This document shows, in pieces, positions 1 to 7,349 of a DNA stretch of 16,404 nucleotides. The translations under genes were made by a program, and so were the position numbers. Source of the stretch: JAMOQA01 sp964420365 (GTDB lineage Bacteria; Acidobacteriota; Polarisedimenticolia; J045). Positions within the stretch are counted from its first letter, which is position 1; each line of letters starts with the position of its first letter. Location of the stretch: the NCBI GenBank assembly GCA_964420365.1, contig CAYQTA010000080.1, positions 1 to 16,404 on the forward strand. The letters run 5' to 3'. The notes under the pieces are model-generated. The model saw nothing but the letters and a program-made list of their open reading frames with translations. It made no database searches and was not told where the DNA came from.

Positions 1-1874
1 TCTCGCGGGGGCGGCCCCGAGAGGCGGGCGATCGCGTCGGCGAGGCGGGCGCGGAGCTCGTCGGCCCGTCCCTCCGCCCACCCGGGGCCGTAACGCCGCC
101 GCCCCAGCCACCGGCGGACGAGGGTCGGCAGTCGGCGGGGACCGGCCTCGCCGCCGGGCACCCACTCGCCGGTCTCCCCGTCGACGTAGCCGATCGCCCT
201 CGGGTTCACGACGACCCCCTCCCGGACCTCCGCGAGGATCTCGCGGGCCGCTTCCCGGGCCGCGGGCGTGCCCCTCCCCTCGCGCAGCAGGCGCTCGAGG
301 GTCGCCGCGTAGCGCCAGTCGTCGATCCCCTCCCGCGCCGCCTCCCAGTCCCGGAGGAAGCTCCGCGAGCCGTCCGGGTTCTCGACGCTGGCGTACTTCC
401 GGGTCCAGAACATCAGCCGCTCGATCCCCAGCCGCCACGGCAGGAACCCGGAGAGCACCCGGGTCGGCAGCGGGCGGTTCCCGTAGACGTTCACGTAGGT
501 GGCGTAGACGTCCCCGGCCTCCCGGGTCCGCTCCGCGGTCTCCGGGCCCAGGTAGCGGTTGACGTAGCAGCGGGTGTCCAGCTCCGGTTCGAGCAGCAGG
601 GCGGGCTCGTCGGCGACCGGGGGAAACCACCACTTCTCGGGGTCCGGCTCGGAAACCGTCGGCTCGTTGCAGGTGATCATCGCGTCGACCCGGGCCTCCT
701 CGGCGGCCCGCAGCATCGTGATCGCGAGCCGCATGGCGCCCCGCGAGTGGTGCGGTTCGTCGATCAGCCAGTAGAAGGCCCCGGGCCAGTCCTCCTCCCG
801 GGCGATCTCGCCGAGGCGCGCGAGGGCGGCAACCCAGGCCCCGTACGCCCGCCGGCCGTACCGGGTCTCCGGGTACGCCCGCGGGTCCGGCACGGGCCAG
901 TACTCCCCCTTCTGGTGGGGAACGCCGGTCACCGGTTCCCGGTCCGCGAAGAACGCCCGGTAGCCGGCGTTGAAGTCGAGCCGCTTCAGCTCCCCGAGCG
1001 GAGAGACGATTCCCGCCCGCCGGAGGGCCGCGGGAACCGAGGTCACGAAGTGCTGGTACGTCATCACGCAGACCGGCTGCCGCAGGGCCAGCCCGGCCGC
1101 GCGGGCGCGCCGCACCGTCTCCCGGACCTCGCGAAAGTCACCGGGGAACGTGACCCGCTCCCCCTCGATCCGGGGAACCTCCCGCTTCGCCCAGCCGGGA
1201 CTGACGCAGACCGTCGTCATCCCGTGCTCCCGCGAGTCGGCGAACGTCTCGCCGCCGCGGGGCCAGTCGTCTCCGTGGAGGAAGACGGCCGCGGGCACCG
1301 GGTCGAGCACGAACGGGCGCACGGTCACCTCGAGGGGCAGGCGGGCCAGCACCTCCCCTCCCGTCCGCAGGCTCAGCTCGCCGCGGAAGAGCCCGGCGGG
1401 CGCGTCCTCCGGCACGTGAACCGTCACCCAGAACTGCCGGCAGCCACCCGCCGGCACGTCCACCGGTCCCGGGGGATCGAGCCACCCGGGATGACGGGGA
1501 TGCTCCGCGAGCCGGGGCCAGCGGCGGAGCGGCTCGATGTAGCGGGTGACGCGGATCTCGACGACCCGGTCGGACGGCAGCACGGCGCCGCCCGGGCCGG
1601 CGAGGTCCGAGGCGACCAGCTCGACACCGGCGAGAACGCGGGGCGCGAAGACCCCGACGCTCGCCGGCTCGAACTCGCCCCGGGCGGCGGCGAGGCGCAC
1701 CGGACGGCCGACCTCCCCGGCGGACGGAACGTCCTCCAGCCAGATCGGCCTCCACCACTCCCGCGAGAAGAGGACGACCCCCTCCGGGGCGGCGGGCAGC
1801 CCCTTCCGGCATCCACCGGAGACCAGCAGGAACACGAAAACCAGGAGAATGACGCCGCCGTGTCGATGCCGCAT
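1..1874 (-). CDS. GH123/DUF4091-like glycoside hydrolase lipoprotein, C-terminus cut by window edge
   Basis: The frame is open from the ATG at 1874 down to base 1 (at least 624 residues), so the C-terminus lies outside the window. The N-terminus has a basic start, a hydrophobic stretch (residues 8-18) and a lipobox-like SGGC with Cys22, so export and lipid anchoring are likely. Residues ~35-200 look like a beta-sandwich domain of the kind that precedes the catalytic barrel in DUF4091/GH123 proteins. The segment YWLIDEPHH carries an adjacent acid pair, Asp372-Glu373, the arrangement used by GH123 N-acetyl-beta-galactosaminidases in substrate-assisted catalysis. Many aromatic residues follow (EKWWFPP, TRCYVNRYLG). 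The start is supported by GGAG eight bases upstream. Function as an exported glycosidase is inferred from family resemblance; the substrate cannot be told, and it may be a DUF4091 protein outside characterised GH123. Confidence 0.72.
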   Translation of the reverse strand, partial: MRHRHGGVILLVFVFLLVSGGCRKGLPAAPEGVVLFSREWWRPIWLEDVPSAGEVGRPVRLAAARGEFEPASVGVFAPRVLAGVELVASDLAGPGGAVLPSDRVVEIRVTRYIEPLRRWPRLAEHPRHPGWLDPPGPVDVPAGGCRQFWVTVHVPEDAPAGLFRGELSLRTGGEVLARLPLEVTVRPFVLDPVPAAVFLHGDDWPRGGETFADSREHGMTTVCVSPGWAKREVPRIEGERVTFPGDFREVRETVRRARAAGLALRQPVCVMTYQHFVTSVPAALRRAGIVSPLGELKRLDFNAGYRAFFADREPVTGVPHQKGEYWPVPDPRAYPETRYGRRAYGAWVAALARLGEIAREEDWPGAFYWLIDEPHHSRGAMRLAITMLRAAEEARVDAMITCNEPTVSEPDPEKWWFPPVADEPALLLEPELDTRCYVNRYLGPETAERTREAGDVYATYVNVYGNRPLPTRVLSGFLPWRLGIERLMFWTRKYASVENPDGSRSFLRDWEAAREGIDDWRYAATLERLLREGRGTPAAREAAREILAEVREGVVVNPRAIGYVDGETGEWVPGGEAGPRRLPTLVRRWLGRRRYGPGWAEGRADELRARLADAIARLSGPPPR

Positions 1875-2069
1875 GTCGGGCTCCGGGAAACCGGGAAGCG
1901 CGCGCGTTCCCGGCACAGGGTGGTACGATATCGAAACTCTGCCCCGGATGTCGTCCGCGGCGGGAAGGTGCCCACCCCGGGAACGCAACGGCCCGGGAGG
2001 GTGCGAACGCGACCGGAAGCTGGTCCGGTTCTTGCTTTCCGGATCGACGCCCAGGAGAGGACCTGCCCG
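1875..2069. promoter_or_regulatory. Divergent intergenic region with possible -10 elements on both strands
   Basis: This 195-base gap separates two divergently transcribed genes and is the most AT-containing stretch nearby. TACGAT at 1924-1929 (plus) and the overlapping TATCGT read on the minus strand at 1930-1925 both fit the TA-N3-T pattern of a -10 element. The minus-strand element would give a leader of about 45 bases before the ATG at 1874. No clear -35 is visible for either, so this is a suggestion only. Confidence 0.3.
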
Positions 2070-2600
2070 ATGCGCACGCCCGCCAGGATCTGCCTCCTCC
2101 TCGCGCTGGCCTCCGTCGCCGGTCCGGTCGCCCCTGCTGCCCCTCCCGCTCCCGTCCCCTGCCGCCTCGTCTCCGCCCCGACCTTCCAGGCCACGACGAC
2201 CTTCCGGGTCCGGGCAACACGGTTCGGCCTCGGCACGTCCCGGACCGTTCGCGTCACGGCGAAGGTGGCCGGGCTCAGCGGCATCCTCGACGTCGAGCTC
2301 AATCGGCCGGTGAAGCCGCTCCTCGGCGTTCGCCGGCTCGGCATCCGCGTCCGCCTGCTCGACGACGAGGGGCACCTCGTCGATACCCTGGAGGCCGAAC
2401 TCCCGGCCGGGGTGAAATCGTTCCACCTGCCGGTGGCCTTCCCCGCCCCGGGCCGCTACCGGCTCGTCCTCGGCAACGACGACCTGGACGCCTCTCCCGC
2501 CACCTGCTCGATCCGGCCCGGCGGAGAGGTCCACCTCGACGTCGTTGCCGGACGCCCGGGCAACGTCGCGGCGGTGCCCGGCGCCCCGCTCGTCAACTGA
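2070..2600 (+). CDS. Small secreted beta-rich protein, function unknown
   Basis: The gene encodes 176 residues. The frame is open far upstream, but this ATG is chosen because it begins a textbook signal peptide (basic start, then a Leu/Ala core at residues 7-18, then an Ala/Pro-rich segment) and has AGGAGAGG ending nine bases upstream. The mature part is rich in alternating hydrophobic and charged residues (for example TSRTVRVTAKV and GIRVRLLDDEGHLVDTLEAEL), as expected for a beta-sandwich. There are only two cysteines after the signal region, Cys31 and Cys146, which could form one disulfide. I do not recognise a family. The gene is divergent from the GH123-like gene, and its 3' end overlaps the tag stop codon by eight bases tail to tail. 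Confidence 0.65.
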   Translation: MRTPARICLLLALASVAGPVAPAAPPAPVPCRLVSAPTFQATTTFRVRATRFGLGTSRTVRVTAKVAGLSGILDVELNRPVKPLLGVRRLGIRVRLLDDEGHLVDTLEAELPAGVKSFHLPVAFPAPGRYRLVLGNDDLDASPATCSIRPGGEVHLDVVAGRPGNVAAVPGAPLVN

Positions 2601-3201
2601 CTCGGTCGCGCTCGACGACCTCGACCAGCTCCCGGTACCGGAAGCAGGGCACGACGTGGTCCATCACCATGCCGGTCGCCTGCATGTGGGCGTAGACGAC
2701 GACCGGACCGACGAACCGGAACCCGCGGGCCCGCAACTCCCGGCTGATCTTCCGCGAAAGGGCCGTCTCCGCGGGCACGTCCTCGTCCCGGCGCCAGTGG
2801 TTCACGATCGGGGCCCCGTCGACGAAGCGCCACATCCACCCGGCGAATGATCCCTCCGCGTCCCGGACGTCGAGAAACGCCCTCGCGTTCGCGATCGCGG
2901 CCTCGATCTTTCTCCGGTTGCGTACGATCGAGGCGTCCTCCATCAGCCGCGCGACCCGCCGCTCCCCGAACCGCGCCACCCGCTCGGGATCGAACCCGGC
3001 GAACGCCCGCCGGAACGCCTCCCGCTTCCGGAGGATCGTCAGCCACGAGAGCCCCGCCTGGAAGGTCTCCAGCACGAGGAACTCGAAGAGCCTTCGGTCG
3101 TCCCGGACCGGGACGCCCCACTCCTCGTCGTGGTAGCGCAGGTAGAGGGGATCGTCCGTCACCCACCCGCAGCGCGGCCTGCCGTCGGGACCGACCTTCA
3201 T
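2593..3201 (-). CDS. tag: DNA-3-methyladenine glycosylase I
   Basis: This 202-residue protein removes 3-methyladenine from alkylated DNA, starting base excision repair in the cytoplasm. It matches Escherichia coli Tag along its length: RCGWVTDDPLYLRYHDEEWG at the start, ETFQAGLSW, the NRRKIEAAIANARAF helix, and RGFRFVGPVVVYAHMQATG near the end. The zinc site is intact with the expected spacing: Cys11 and His24 (13 apart), His182 and Cys186 (4 apart). Glu45 aligns with E. coli Glu38, which contacts the base. The frame extends upstream to 3411, but that part overlaps the divergent glycosyltransferase gene; the ATG at 3201 has GGGAGG just upstream and begins the conserved region. It is a stand-alone housekeeping gene, divergent from the GT4 gene. 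Confidence 0.95.
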   Translation of the reverse strand: MKVGPDGRPRCGWVTDDPLYLRYHDEEWGVPVRDDRRLFEFLVLETFQAGLSWLTILRKREAFRRAFAGFDPERVARFGERRVARLMEDASIVRNRRKIEAAIANARAFLDVRDAEGSFAGWMWRFVDGAPIVNHWRRDEDVPAETALSRKISRELRARGFRFVGPVVVYAHMQATGMVMDHVVPCFRYRELVEVVERDRVS

Positions 3202-3221
3202 CCGTCGCACCTCCCGCGGCC

Positions 3222-3227
3222 ATCGTA
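3222..3227 (-). promoter_or_regulatory. Possible -10 element for tag
   Basis: On the minus strand this reads TACGAT, a TA-N3-T hexamer, 20 bases before the tag ATG at 3201. A start about seven bases downstream would give a leader of some 14 bases that still contains the GGGAGG ribosome binding site. No convincing -35 lies at the right distance. Confidence 0.35.
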
Positions 3228-3243
3228 CAGGAGCCCGCACCCG

Positions 3244-3273
3244 TTGCGCCGCGGGCACGGAAGGACGTAGCTT
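3244..3273 (+). promoter_or_regulatory. Putative promoter giving a leaderless GT4 transcript
   Basis: TTGCGC (3244-3249), an 18-base spacer, and TAGCTT (3268-3273) resemble -35 and -10 boxes. The -10 ends seven bases before the ATG at 3281, so transcription would begin at or next to the start codon. No ribosome binding site is found at normal spacing before this ATG, which agrees with a leaderless message. Confidence 0.45.
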
Positions 3274-3280
3274 CGCCGCG

Positions 3281-4372
3281 ATGCGAATCCTCTTCCTCGG
3301 CCCGGCCTCGTCCTGGCACGTCACCCGGTGGGCGCTCCGGTTCCGGGAGATGGGCCACGAGGTGACCCTCGCCTCGATGCACCGCGTCCCGGTCGAGGTC
3401 CGGGAGATCACGGTTCCCCTCGTCTCGAACCCGACCGACGGCGCGACCTCCCCCGCCGTCCTCCTGGCCGCCGCGCTCCGTGCCCGCCGCCTGGTGGCCG
3501 AGCTCCGTCCCGACGTGGGGCTCGCCTACTACATGACCAGCTACGGCCTGGTCGCCGCGCTGTCCGGCATGCGCCCGTACGTGGGGGCCGCCGCGGGCGG
3601 GGACGTCCTCGTCGACGCCTTCGATCCGCCTCTCCGCCGCGTCGTCAACCGTGTCGTCCTCGCCCTCGCCCTCGGACGGTGCTCGGGAATGCTCTGCTGG
3701 GCGCCCCACGTGGCCGACCGGCTCTCCGATCTCGGGTTTCCCCGGGAACGGATCCTCGTCCGACCGCGGGGGGTCGACCTCGAGGAGTTCGCGTACCGGC
3801 CCCCGTCCGCCGATCCGGCGCGTCCACTGCGCATCTTCTCCATCCGGCTCTTCAAGCCGCTCTACCGGGTGGAGACCCTGGCGGAGGCCCTCGTGGACCT
3901 CGGCCGGCGAGGGGTCGCCTTCGAGGCAACCCTTGCCGGGTGGGGACCGGACCGGGAACGGATCGAGACGATCGTCCGCGAGGGCGGCGTGGGAGACCGC
4001 GTGGACTTCCCCGGGAAGATCCCCCCCGCACGGGTCCCGGCGGCGATGGCGGCGGCGGACGTCTACGTGAGCACGTCGTCGACCGACGGCGCCTCGGCCG
4101 CCCTGTTCGAGGCGCTCGCCGTCGGGCTCTTCCCGGTGGTCTCCGACATCCCGGCGAACCGGGCCTTCCTCGAGGAAGGGAAGACCGGGCTCTTCTTCCC
4201 GGTGGGTGACGCGGCCCGGCTCGCGGACCACCTCGCGGCGCTGGCCGCCGACCGGGAGCGAATCGTCCGCGGCGTCGAGGCCGCCCGCGACCTGGTGCGC
4301 GAGCAGCTCGACTACGATCGCAACCTCGAGCGGATCGCGGCCTTCCTCGAGGACACCGCCCGCAAGGGCTGA
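3281..4372 (+). CDS. GT4-family (GT-B fold) glycosyltransferase
   Basis: This is a 363-residue retaining glycosyltransferase, expected to move a sugar from a nucleotide donor to a lipid- or glycan-linked acceptor on the cytoplasmic face. The N-terminal Rossmann domain (MRILFLGPASSWHVTRWA) is the acceptor side. RPRGVDLEEF (residues 161-170) is the usual linker motif, and FSIRLFKPLYRVETLAEAL begins the donor-binding domain. The EX7E motif is present with Asp in the first place: Asp269 to Glu277 in DGASAALFEALAVG, followed by PVVSDIPANRAFL and KTGLFFPVGD, typical of the GT4 C-terminus. It converges with the deacetylase gene with only six bases between the stops. The substrate is unknown; proximity to a deacetylase and an acyltransferase suggests surface glycan synthesis. 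Confidence 0.88.
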   Translation: MRILFLGPASSWHVTRWALRFREMGHEVTLASMHRVPVEVREITVPLVSNPTDGATSPAVLLAAALRARRLVAELRPDVGLAYYMTSYGLVAALSGMRPYVGAAAGGDVLVDAFDPPLRRVVNRVVLALALGRCSGMLCWAPHVADRLSDLGFPRERILVRPRGVDLEEFAYRPPSADPARPLRIFSIRLFKPLYRVETLAEALVDLGRRGVAFEATLAGWGPDRERIETIVREGGVGDRVDFPGKIPPARVPAAMAAADVYVSTSSTDGASAALFEALAVGLFPVVSDIPANRAFLEEGKTGLFFPVGDAARLADHLAALAADRERIVRGVEAARDLVREQLDYDRNLERIAAFLEDTARKG

Positions 4373-4378
4373 GGACCG

Positions 4379-5326
4379 TCAGGGATCCCGGAGCAGTTCC
4401 AGGAGGCCGGAGAGGTCGGTCACGTGGACGTCCGACCGGCGGGTCAGCTCCCCGAGCAGCCGCCGGTACCACTCCCGGACCTCGGGAGTCTGGCGGGAGA
4501 AGTAGTTCGGGTGGAGGTTGACGACGACCGCCCGGCCGAGGTCGCGGGCCCGGTCCGCGACCCGGCGAACCCACTCGATCGCCTCGTCGCCGTCGAGCCC
4601 CAGCCCGGTCACCGAGAAGAGGGTCGAGTCCATCACGTGGAGCGGGACCTCGACGAGCCGGCCCCGCAGGCGGCGGGGCTGCGCGAGCGGATGGGTCTCC
4701 GGGTCGAGGTGGGTCCGGTCCATCACCGTCGAGTCGTACCGCCCCCCCGCCGCCTCGAGCCCGTCGAGCACCTCCCGCGTCAGGCGCAGGTAGTGCATCC
4801 GCACCCCGGCGATCGCCCGGCCGGCGATCTTCCCGAGCTCCCGGAGCTCGGCAGCGAGGCCCTCGGCGTCGTCCGGGGTCTGCCCGTGCAGGCCGATCTC
4901 CCGCCCGGCCGCGGCCAGCTCGCGGATCACCGGGGCCGCCCGTCCCGGCCGGTAGGCGATCCCGAGACCGGGGCGCATCGCGAAGAACCAGGTGCTCGGC
5001 ACGCCCGCCCGGCGTTCCTCCTCGAGGAGGTCCCCGATCACGTCCCACCGGTCGATGCCCACGCAGGCGAGGCCGAGACCGATCCACTGGTCCAGGCACC
5101 GCAGCGGGCGAAACCGGCCCCGGGCGAGGTTCTGCCGGACGGCGTTCCAGCCCTGGCGGAGCAGGAACCCGTCGACGACGTGGTCCCGGAGCCCCAGGTG
5201 GTCCACGTCGTGGCTGAGGACGAGCGCCCAGCGCTTCCCGGCGGGCAGGTCGAGCGCCAGCTCGGGGCTCGTCGGTTCCTCCGGGTAGCCGACGCCGGGC
5301 CGCCGGCCCGCCATGCCGCTCCTCAT
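4379..5326 (-). CDS. Polysaccharide deacetylase-like protein (NodB/CE4-like)
   Basis: The protein has 315 residues and no signal peptide, so it is probably cytoplasmic. It carries a NodB-like motif set in order: SHDVD (His39, Asp40, Asp42) as motif 1, EIGLHGQ with His147 as the metal-binding His region, RMHYLR (176-181) in place of RxPYG, YDST with Asp198, and VVNLHPNY with His272 as the C-terminal catalytic His. The His-Asp-Val-Asp form of motif 1 and the all-Ala/Arg helices between motifs are typical of the divergent group that sits in surface-polysaccharide clusters. It begins ten bases after the acyltransferase stop, so the two are co-transcribed. An alternative ATG at 5314 (MAGRRP) has a stronger GAGGAG site but only four bases of spacing. 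De-N-acetylation of a glycan intermediate is an inference. Confidence 0.8.
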   Translation of the reverse strand: MRSGMAGRRPGVGYPEEPTSPELALDLPAGKRWALVLSHDVDHLGLRDHVVDGFLLRQGWNAVRQNLARGRFRPLRCLDQWIGLGLACVGIDRWDVIGDLLEEERRAGVPSTWFFAMRPGLGIAYRPGRAAPVIRELAAAGREIGLHGQTPDDAEGLAAELRELGKIAGRAIAGVRMHYLRLTREVLDGLEAAGGRYDSTVMDRTHLDPETHPLAQPRRLRGRLVEVPLHVMDSTLFSVTGLGLDGDEAIEWVRRVADRARDLGRAVVVNLHPNYFSRQTPEVREWYRRLLGELTRRSDVHVTDLSGLLELLRDP

Positions 5327-5336
5327 CGAGATCGCC

Positions 5337-6347
5337 TCACGCGGGCATCCCGCGAACGCCGAAGTAGCTGAAGATCCGCCGGACCATCCGCCCGAGGTCC
5401 TTCTCCGGGCCCTCGAAGCGGAAGCGGCGCGTCCGCGCGTTGAAGAACGAGCCCCGCTCCGGGAACGACTCCTCGTCCAGGTAGATCCGCAGGCACCGCT
5501 CCCCCGGGCAGGTCGCGGCGGGATCCAGGTCGAAGAAGAGGGTCGCGCTCCCCGGCTCCCCCGGCTTCCAGCGCGCGTGGAAGCGGGTCTCCGTCCGCTC
5601 GACCACGTCCAGCCGGATCCCGAGCTCCTTCGCTACCTCGAGCATCCGGTCGAAGATCTCCCCGAGCCGCCGGAGGCGCTCCTCGTCCGTCACCGGTTGC
5701 CGGTACGGCTGCTTGATGATTTTTGCCGGGATCCCGACCGCCATGCAGTTGTCCGGGAACTCCCCCCGGAGAAGCGCCTTCGCGCCGATGATCACGTCGT
5801 CGCCGATCCTCGTGCCCGGCATGATGAAGACCCGCCACGGGATGTAGACCCGGTCGCCGATGACGACGTCCCCGGTCTGGAACGGGAACCCCTCGAGGTA
5901 CGGCAGGAACGAGCCGTGGGTGAAGATGTGAGTCGCCCCCCCGATGCTGACGTCGTCGCCGATGATCACCTTCTGCCCGCAGTCGATCCAGCAGAGGGGA
6001 CAGATGTACGAGTTCACCCCGACCGAGATCTCCGACCGTGGGAAGAACGGTTCCTTGCCGTTGACGATCGTCAGGGAGCCGATCTTCGAGTAGTCCTTGA
6101 GGGTCACCCTTCCCGCCCGCATCAGGGTGAGGGGGTGGAACCGGACCCAGCGCCCGATCTCGATCTCGTCCGCGATCACCACGGAGAGCGGCCCGAGCCG
6201 CGCGTGGTCGCCGATCCGGCGGATCTTCCCGTGAAGCACCATCCCGAACCCGATGTGCACCCCCGGCCCGACGTCGACGCCGCGGCGCCGCAGCCACCAG
6301 GTCTTGACGAAGCTCGGGAGGAAAGAGAACAGCAGCGCCTTGAGCAT
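5337..6347 (-). CDS. Left-handed beta-helix (hexapeptide) acyltransferase
   Basis: This is a 336-residue protein. Residues ~25-215 are hexapeptide repeats ([LIV]-G-x-x-x-x), for example VDVGPGVHIGFGMVLHG, IEIGRWVRFHPL, VIIGDDVSIGGATHIF, VVIGDRVYIPWRVFIMPGTRIGDDVIIGAKAL, closing with NCMAVGIPAKIIKQ. This is the trimeric fold of sugar and serine O-acetyltransferases that take an acyl group from acyl-CoA. HIFTHGS (His144) lies where the catalytic His of the galactoside/xenobiotic acetyltransferase group is found. About 115 residues (220-336) follow the helix and I do not recognise them; they have two cysteines and a run of Arg/Phe residues. The frame stays open to 6551, but that extension runs through a palindromic repeat; the ATG at 6347 has GGGGAG upstream. 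It leads a two-gene operon with the deacetylase. Confidence 0.86.
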   Translation of the reverse strand: MLKALLFSFLPSFVKTWWLRRRGVDVGPGVHIGFGMVLHGKIRRIGDHARLGPLSVVIADEIEIGRWVRFHPLTLMRAGRVTLKDYSKIGSLTIVNGKEPFFPRSEISVGVNSYICPLCWIDCGQKVIIGDDVSIGGATHIFTHGSFLPYLEGFPFQTGDVVIGDRVYIPWRVFIMPGTRIGDDVIIGAKALLRGEFPDNCMAVGIPAKIIKQPYRQPVTDEERLRRLGEIFDRMLEVAKELGIRLDVVERTETRFHARWKPGEPGSATLFFDLDPAATCPGERCLRIYLDEESFPERGSFFNARTRRFRFEGPEKDLGRMVRRIFSYFGVRGMPA

Positions 6348-6617
6348 CGGGCTCCCCGGGCCGGCCCAGCGCGCCCCGCCCGCGATCACCGGCCCCCGGG
6401 AACCATACTTCCGGCCGCTCGCCGCGGGCAACACGGCGCCGCGGGAAACGGGCAGGGGAGCGCGGCGCTTCGCGCCGCCCGGGTCGCCTGCCGGCGACCC
6501 CAAGAGGAAACCCGCATCGCCCCCCGGTGACCCCTGCGCGATGCGCGTCACGGGGGTTTCGATGGGGACTGCAGGGGGGACCGGCAGGCCGCCCGCACGT
6601 GATCCAGGGGTGATGCG
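6348..6617. other. Intergenic region upstream of the acyltransferase
   Basis: This 270-base gap lies between two minus-strand genes. It holds an extragenic palindromic element (separate entry) and, nearer the acyltransferase, TATGGT read on the minus strand at 6407-6402, a weak -10 candidate with a leader of about 50 bases. No other gene is supported here. Confidence 0.4.
6460..6597 (+). repeat. Extragenic palindromic element, copy C
   Basis: It begins with two adjacent perfect hairpins: 6462-6478 (7-bp stem GCGGCGC, loop TTC) and 6481-6500 (8-bp stem GGGTCGCC, loop TGCC). The same two hairpins open copies A and B near 14.5 kb; the only difference over the 40 bases is one loop base. A middle GGGTTTC-containing stretch (about 6556) and a GC-rich right arm (6568-6597) with CCGGCAGGCCGCCCG match the other copies in order. 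It lies downstream of the 6618-7313 gene. Confidence 0.75.
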
Positions 6618-7313
6618 TCAGGGGGAGCGGCGGGCGGGCGGGCGGTGGCGGCTCGTGACCGGCCGGTGGCGGCGGATCGGCCGCCCCCGGATCGTGCGGG
6701 GAACCGGGCCCGCGGGGCCCAGGTGCCGGGACGACCGGCCGACGTACCCGCCCGGCGGATCTCCCCTCCCCACGCCCCGGTCGTGCTCCACCGGGGCCAT
6801 GCCTGGCAGCAGGTGCGGGTGGACCGTGCCACCGGCATCCCCCTCCGTCGAACCACCCTCGCCGGGTTCCTTCCGCACGACGCACCAGGGCCATCCGCAG
6901 CGCGTCCCGCAGGTCCAACCGCTCCACGTGCTCCACCCGGGCTCGGCCAGCGCCTCGCGGCGACGGCGGTGATCCTCGCCGGCCGCCCGGACGACCACGG
7001 TCCCCGCCGTGACCCCGGTCGCCGAGGCCATGCCCCCGTAGACGACCGTCGGCGGAGGGGCCATCCATGCACCGTCACCGGCGTCGATCCAGGTCCCGGC
7101 CGGCGCGCCGGCCCGCCCGAGAACGCTGATCCGCGGGTGCCGCGGCAGGTCGTCGTTGGTGATCACCCGGGGCGTGGAAGGGGCAGGACGCGCCGCGGGC
7201 CCGGTGGTCGGGCTCGGCGGGTCCGCGGCGCGCGTGCCCGTCCCGCCGGCCAGGAGGAAGGCGGAAAGGCCGGCGAGGAGCGAAAGGAGTGCCTGGAGTG
7301 GGAGGCGACGCAT
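6618..7313 (-). pseudogene. Secreted 'ITNDDL'-type protein, probably frameshifted
   Basis: Residues 1-124 look real: a signal peptide (RRLPLQALLSLLAGLSAFLLA), a Pro/Ala-rich linker, then VITNDDLPRHP, a motif I associate with small exported proteins of Acidobacteriota, usually followed by a long charged coiled-coil. Here the helical start (EDHRRRREALAE, residues 113-124) breaks off at about 6942 and the frame becomes Trp/Cys/Gly-rich and implausible. The expected continuation, ARVEHVERLDLRDALRMALV, lies in another minus-strand frame at about 6943-6884. Past that point third-position G/C returns to the first frame. One or two indels, real or from sequencing, would explain this. The whole frame is 231 residues. 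The ATG at 7313 lies 36 bases after the GH9 stop; the ribosome site is weak (AAAGG), so it may depend on GH9 transcription. Confidence 0.45.
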
Positions 7314-7349
7314 GCCTTTCGTGTACGGCGAGCCGTCCGCCCGCACAAC

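Noticed and set aside
747..2069. Upstream extension of the small secreted protein into one 617-residue frame
   Set aside because: This part is antisense to the GH123-like gene and lacks protein-like composition; the ATG at 2070 has a ribosome site and begins a signal peptide.
3202..3411. Longer Tag protein starting at 3411
   Set aside because: The added 70 residues have no family match and overlap the start of the divergent glycosyltransferase gene; zinc-site spacing and the ribosome site fix the start at 3201.
6348..6551. N-terminal extension of the acyltransferase
   Set aside because: It would translate through the palindromic element, and the hexapeptide protein has a natural start with a ribosome site at 6347.
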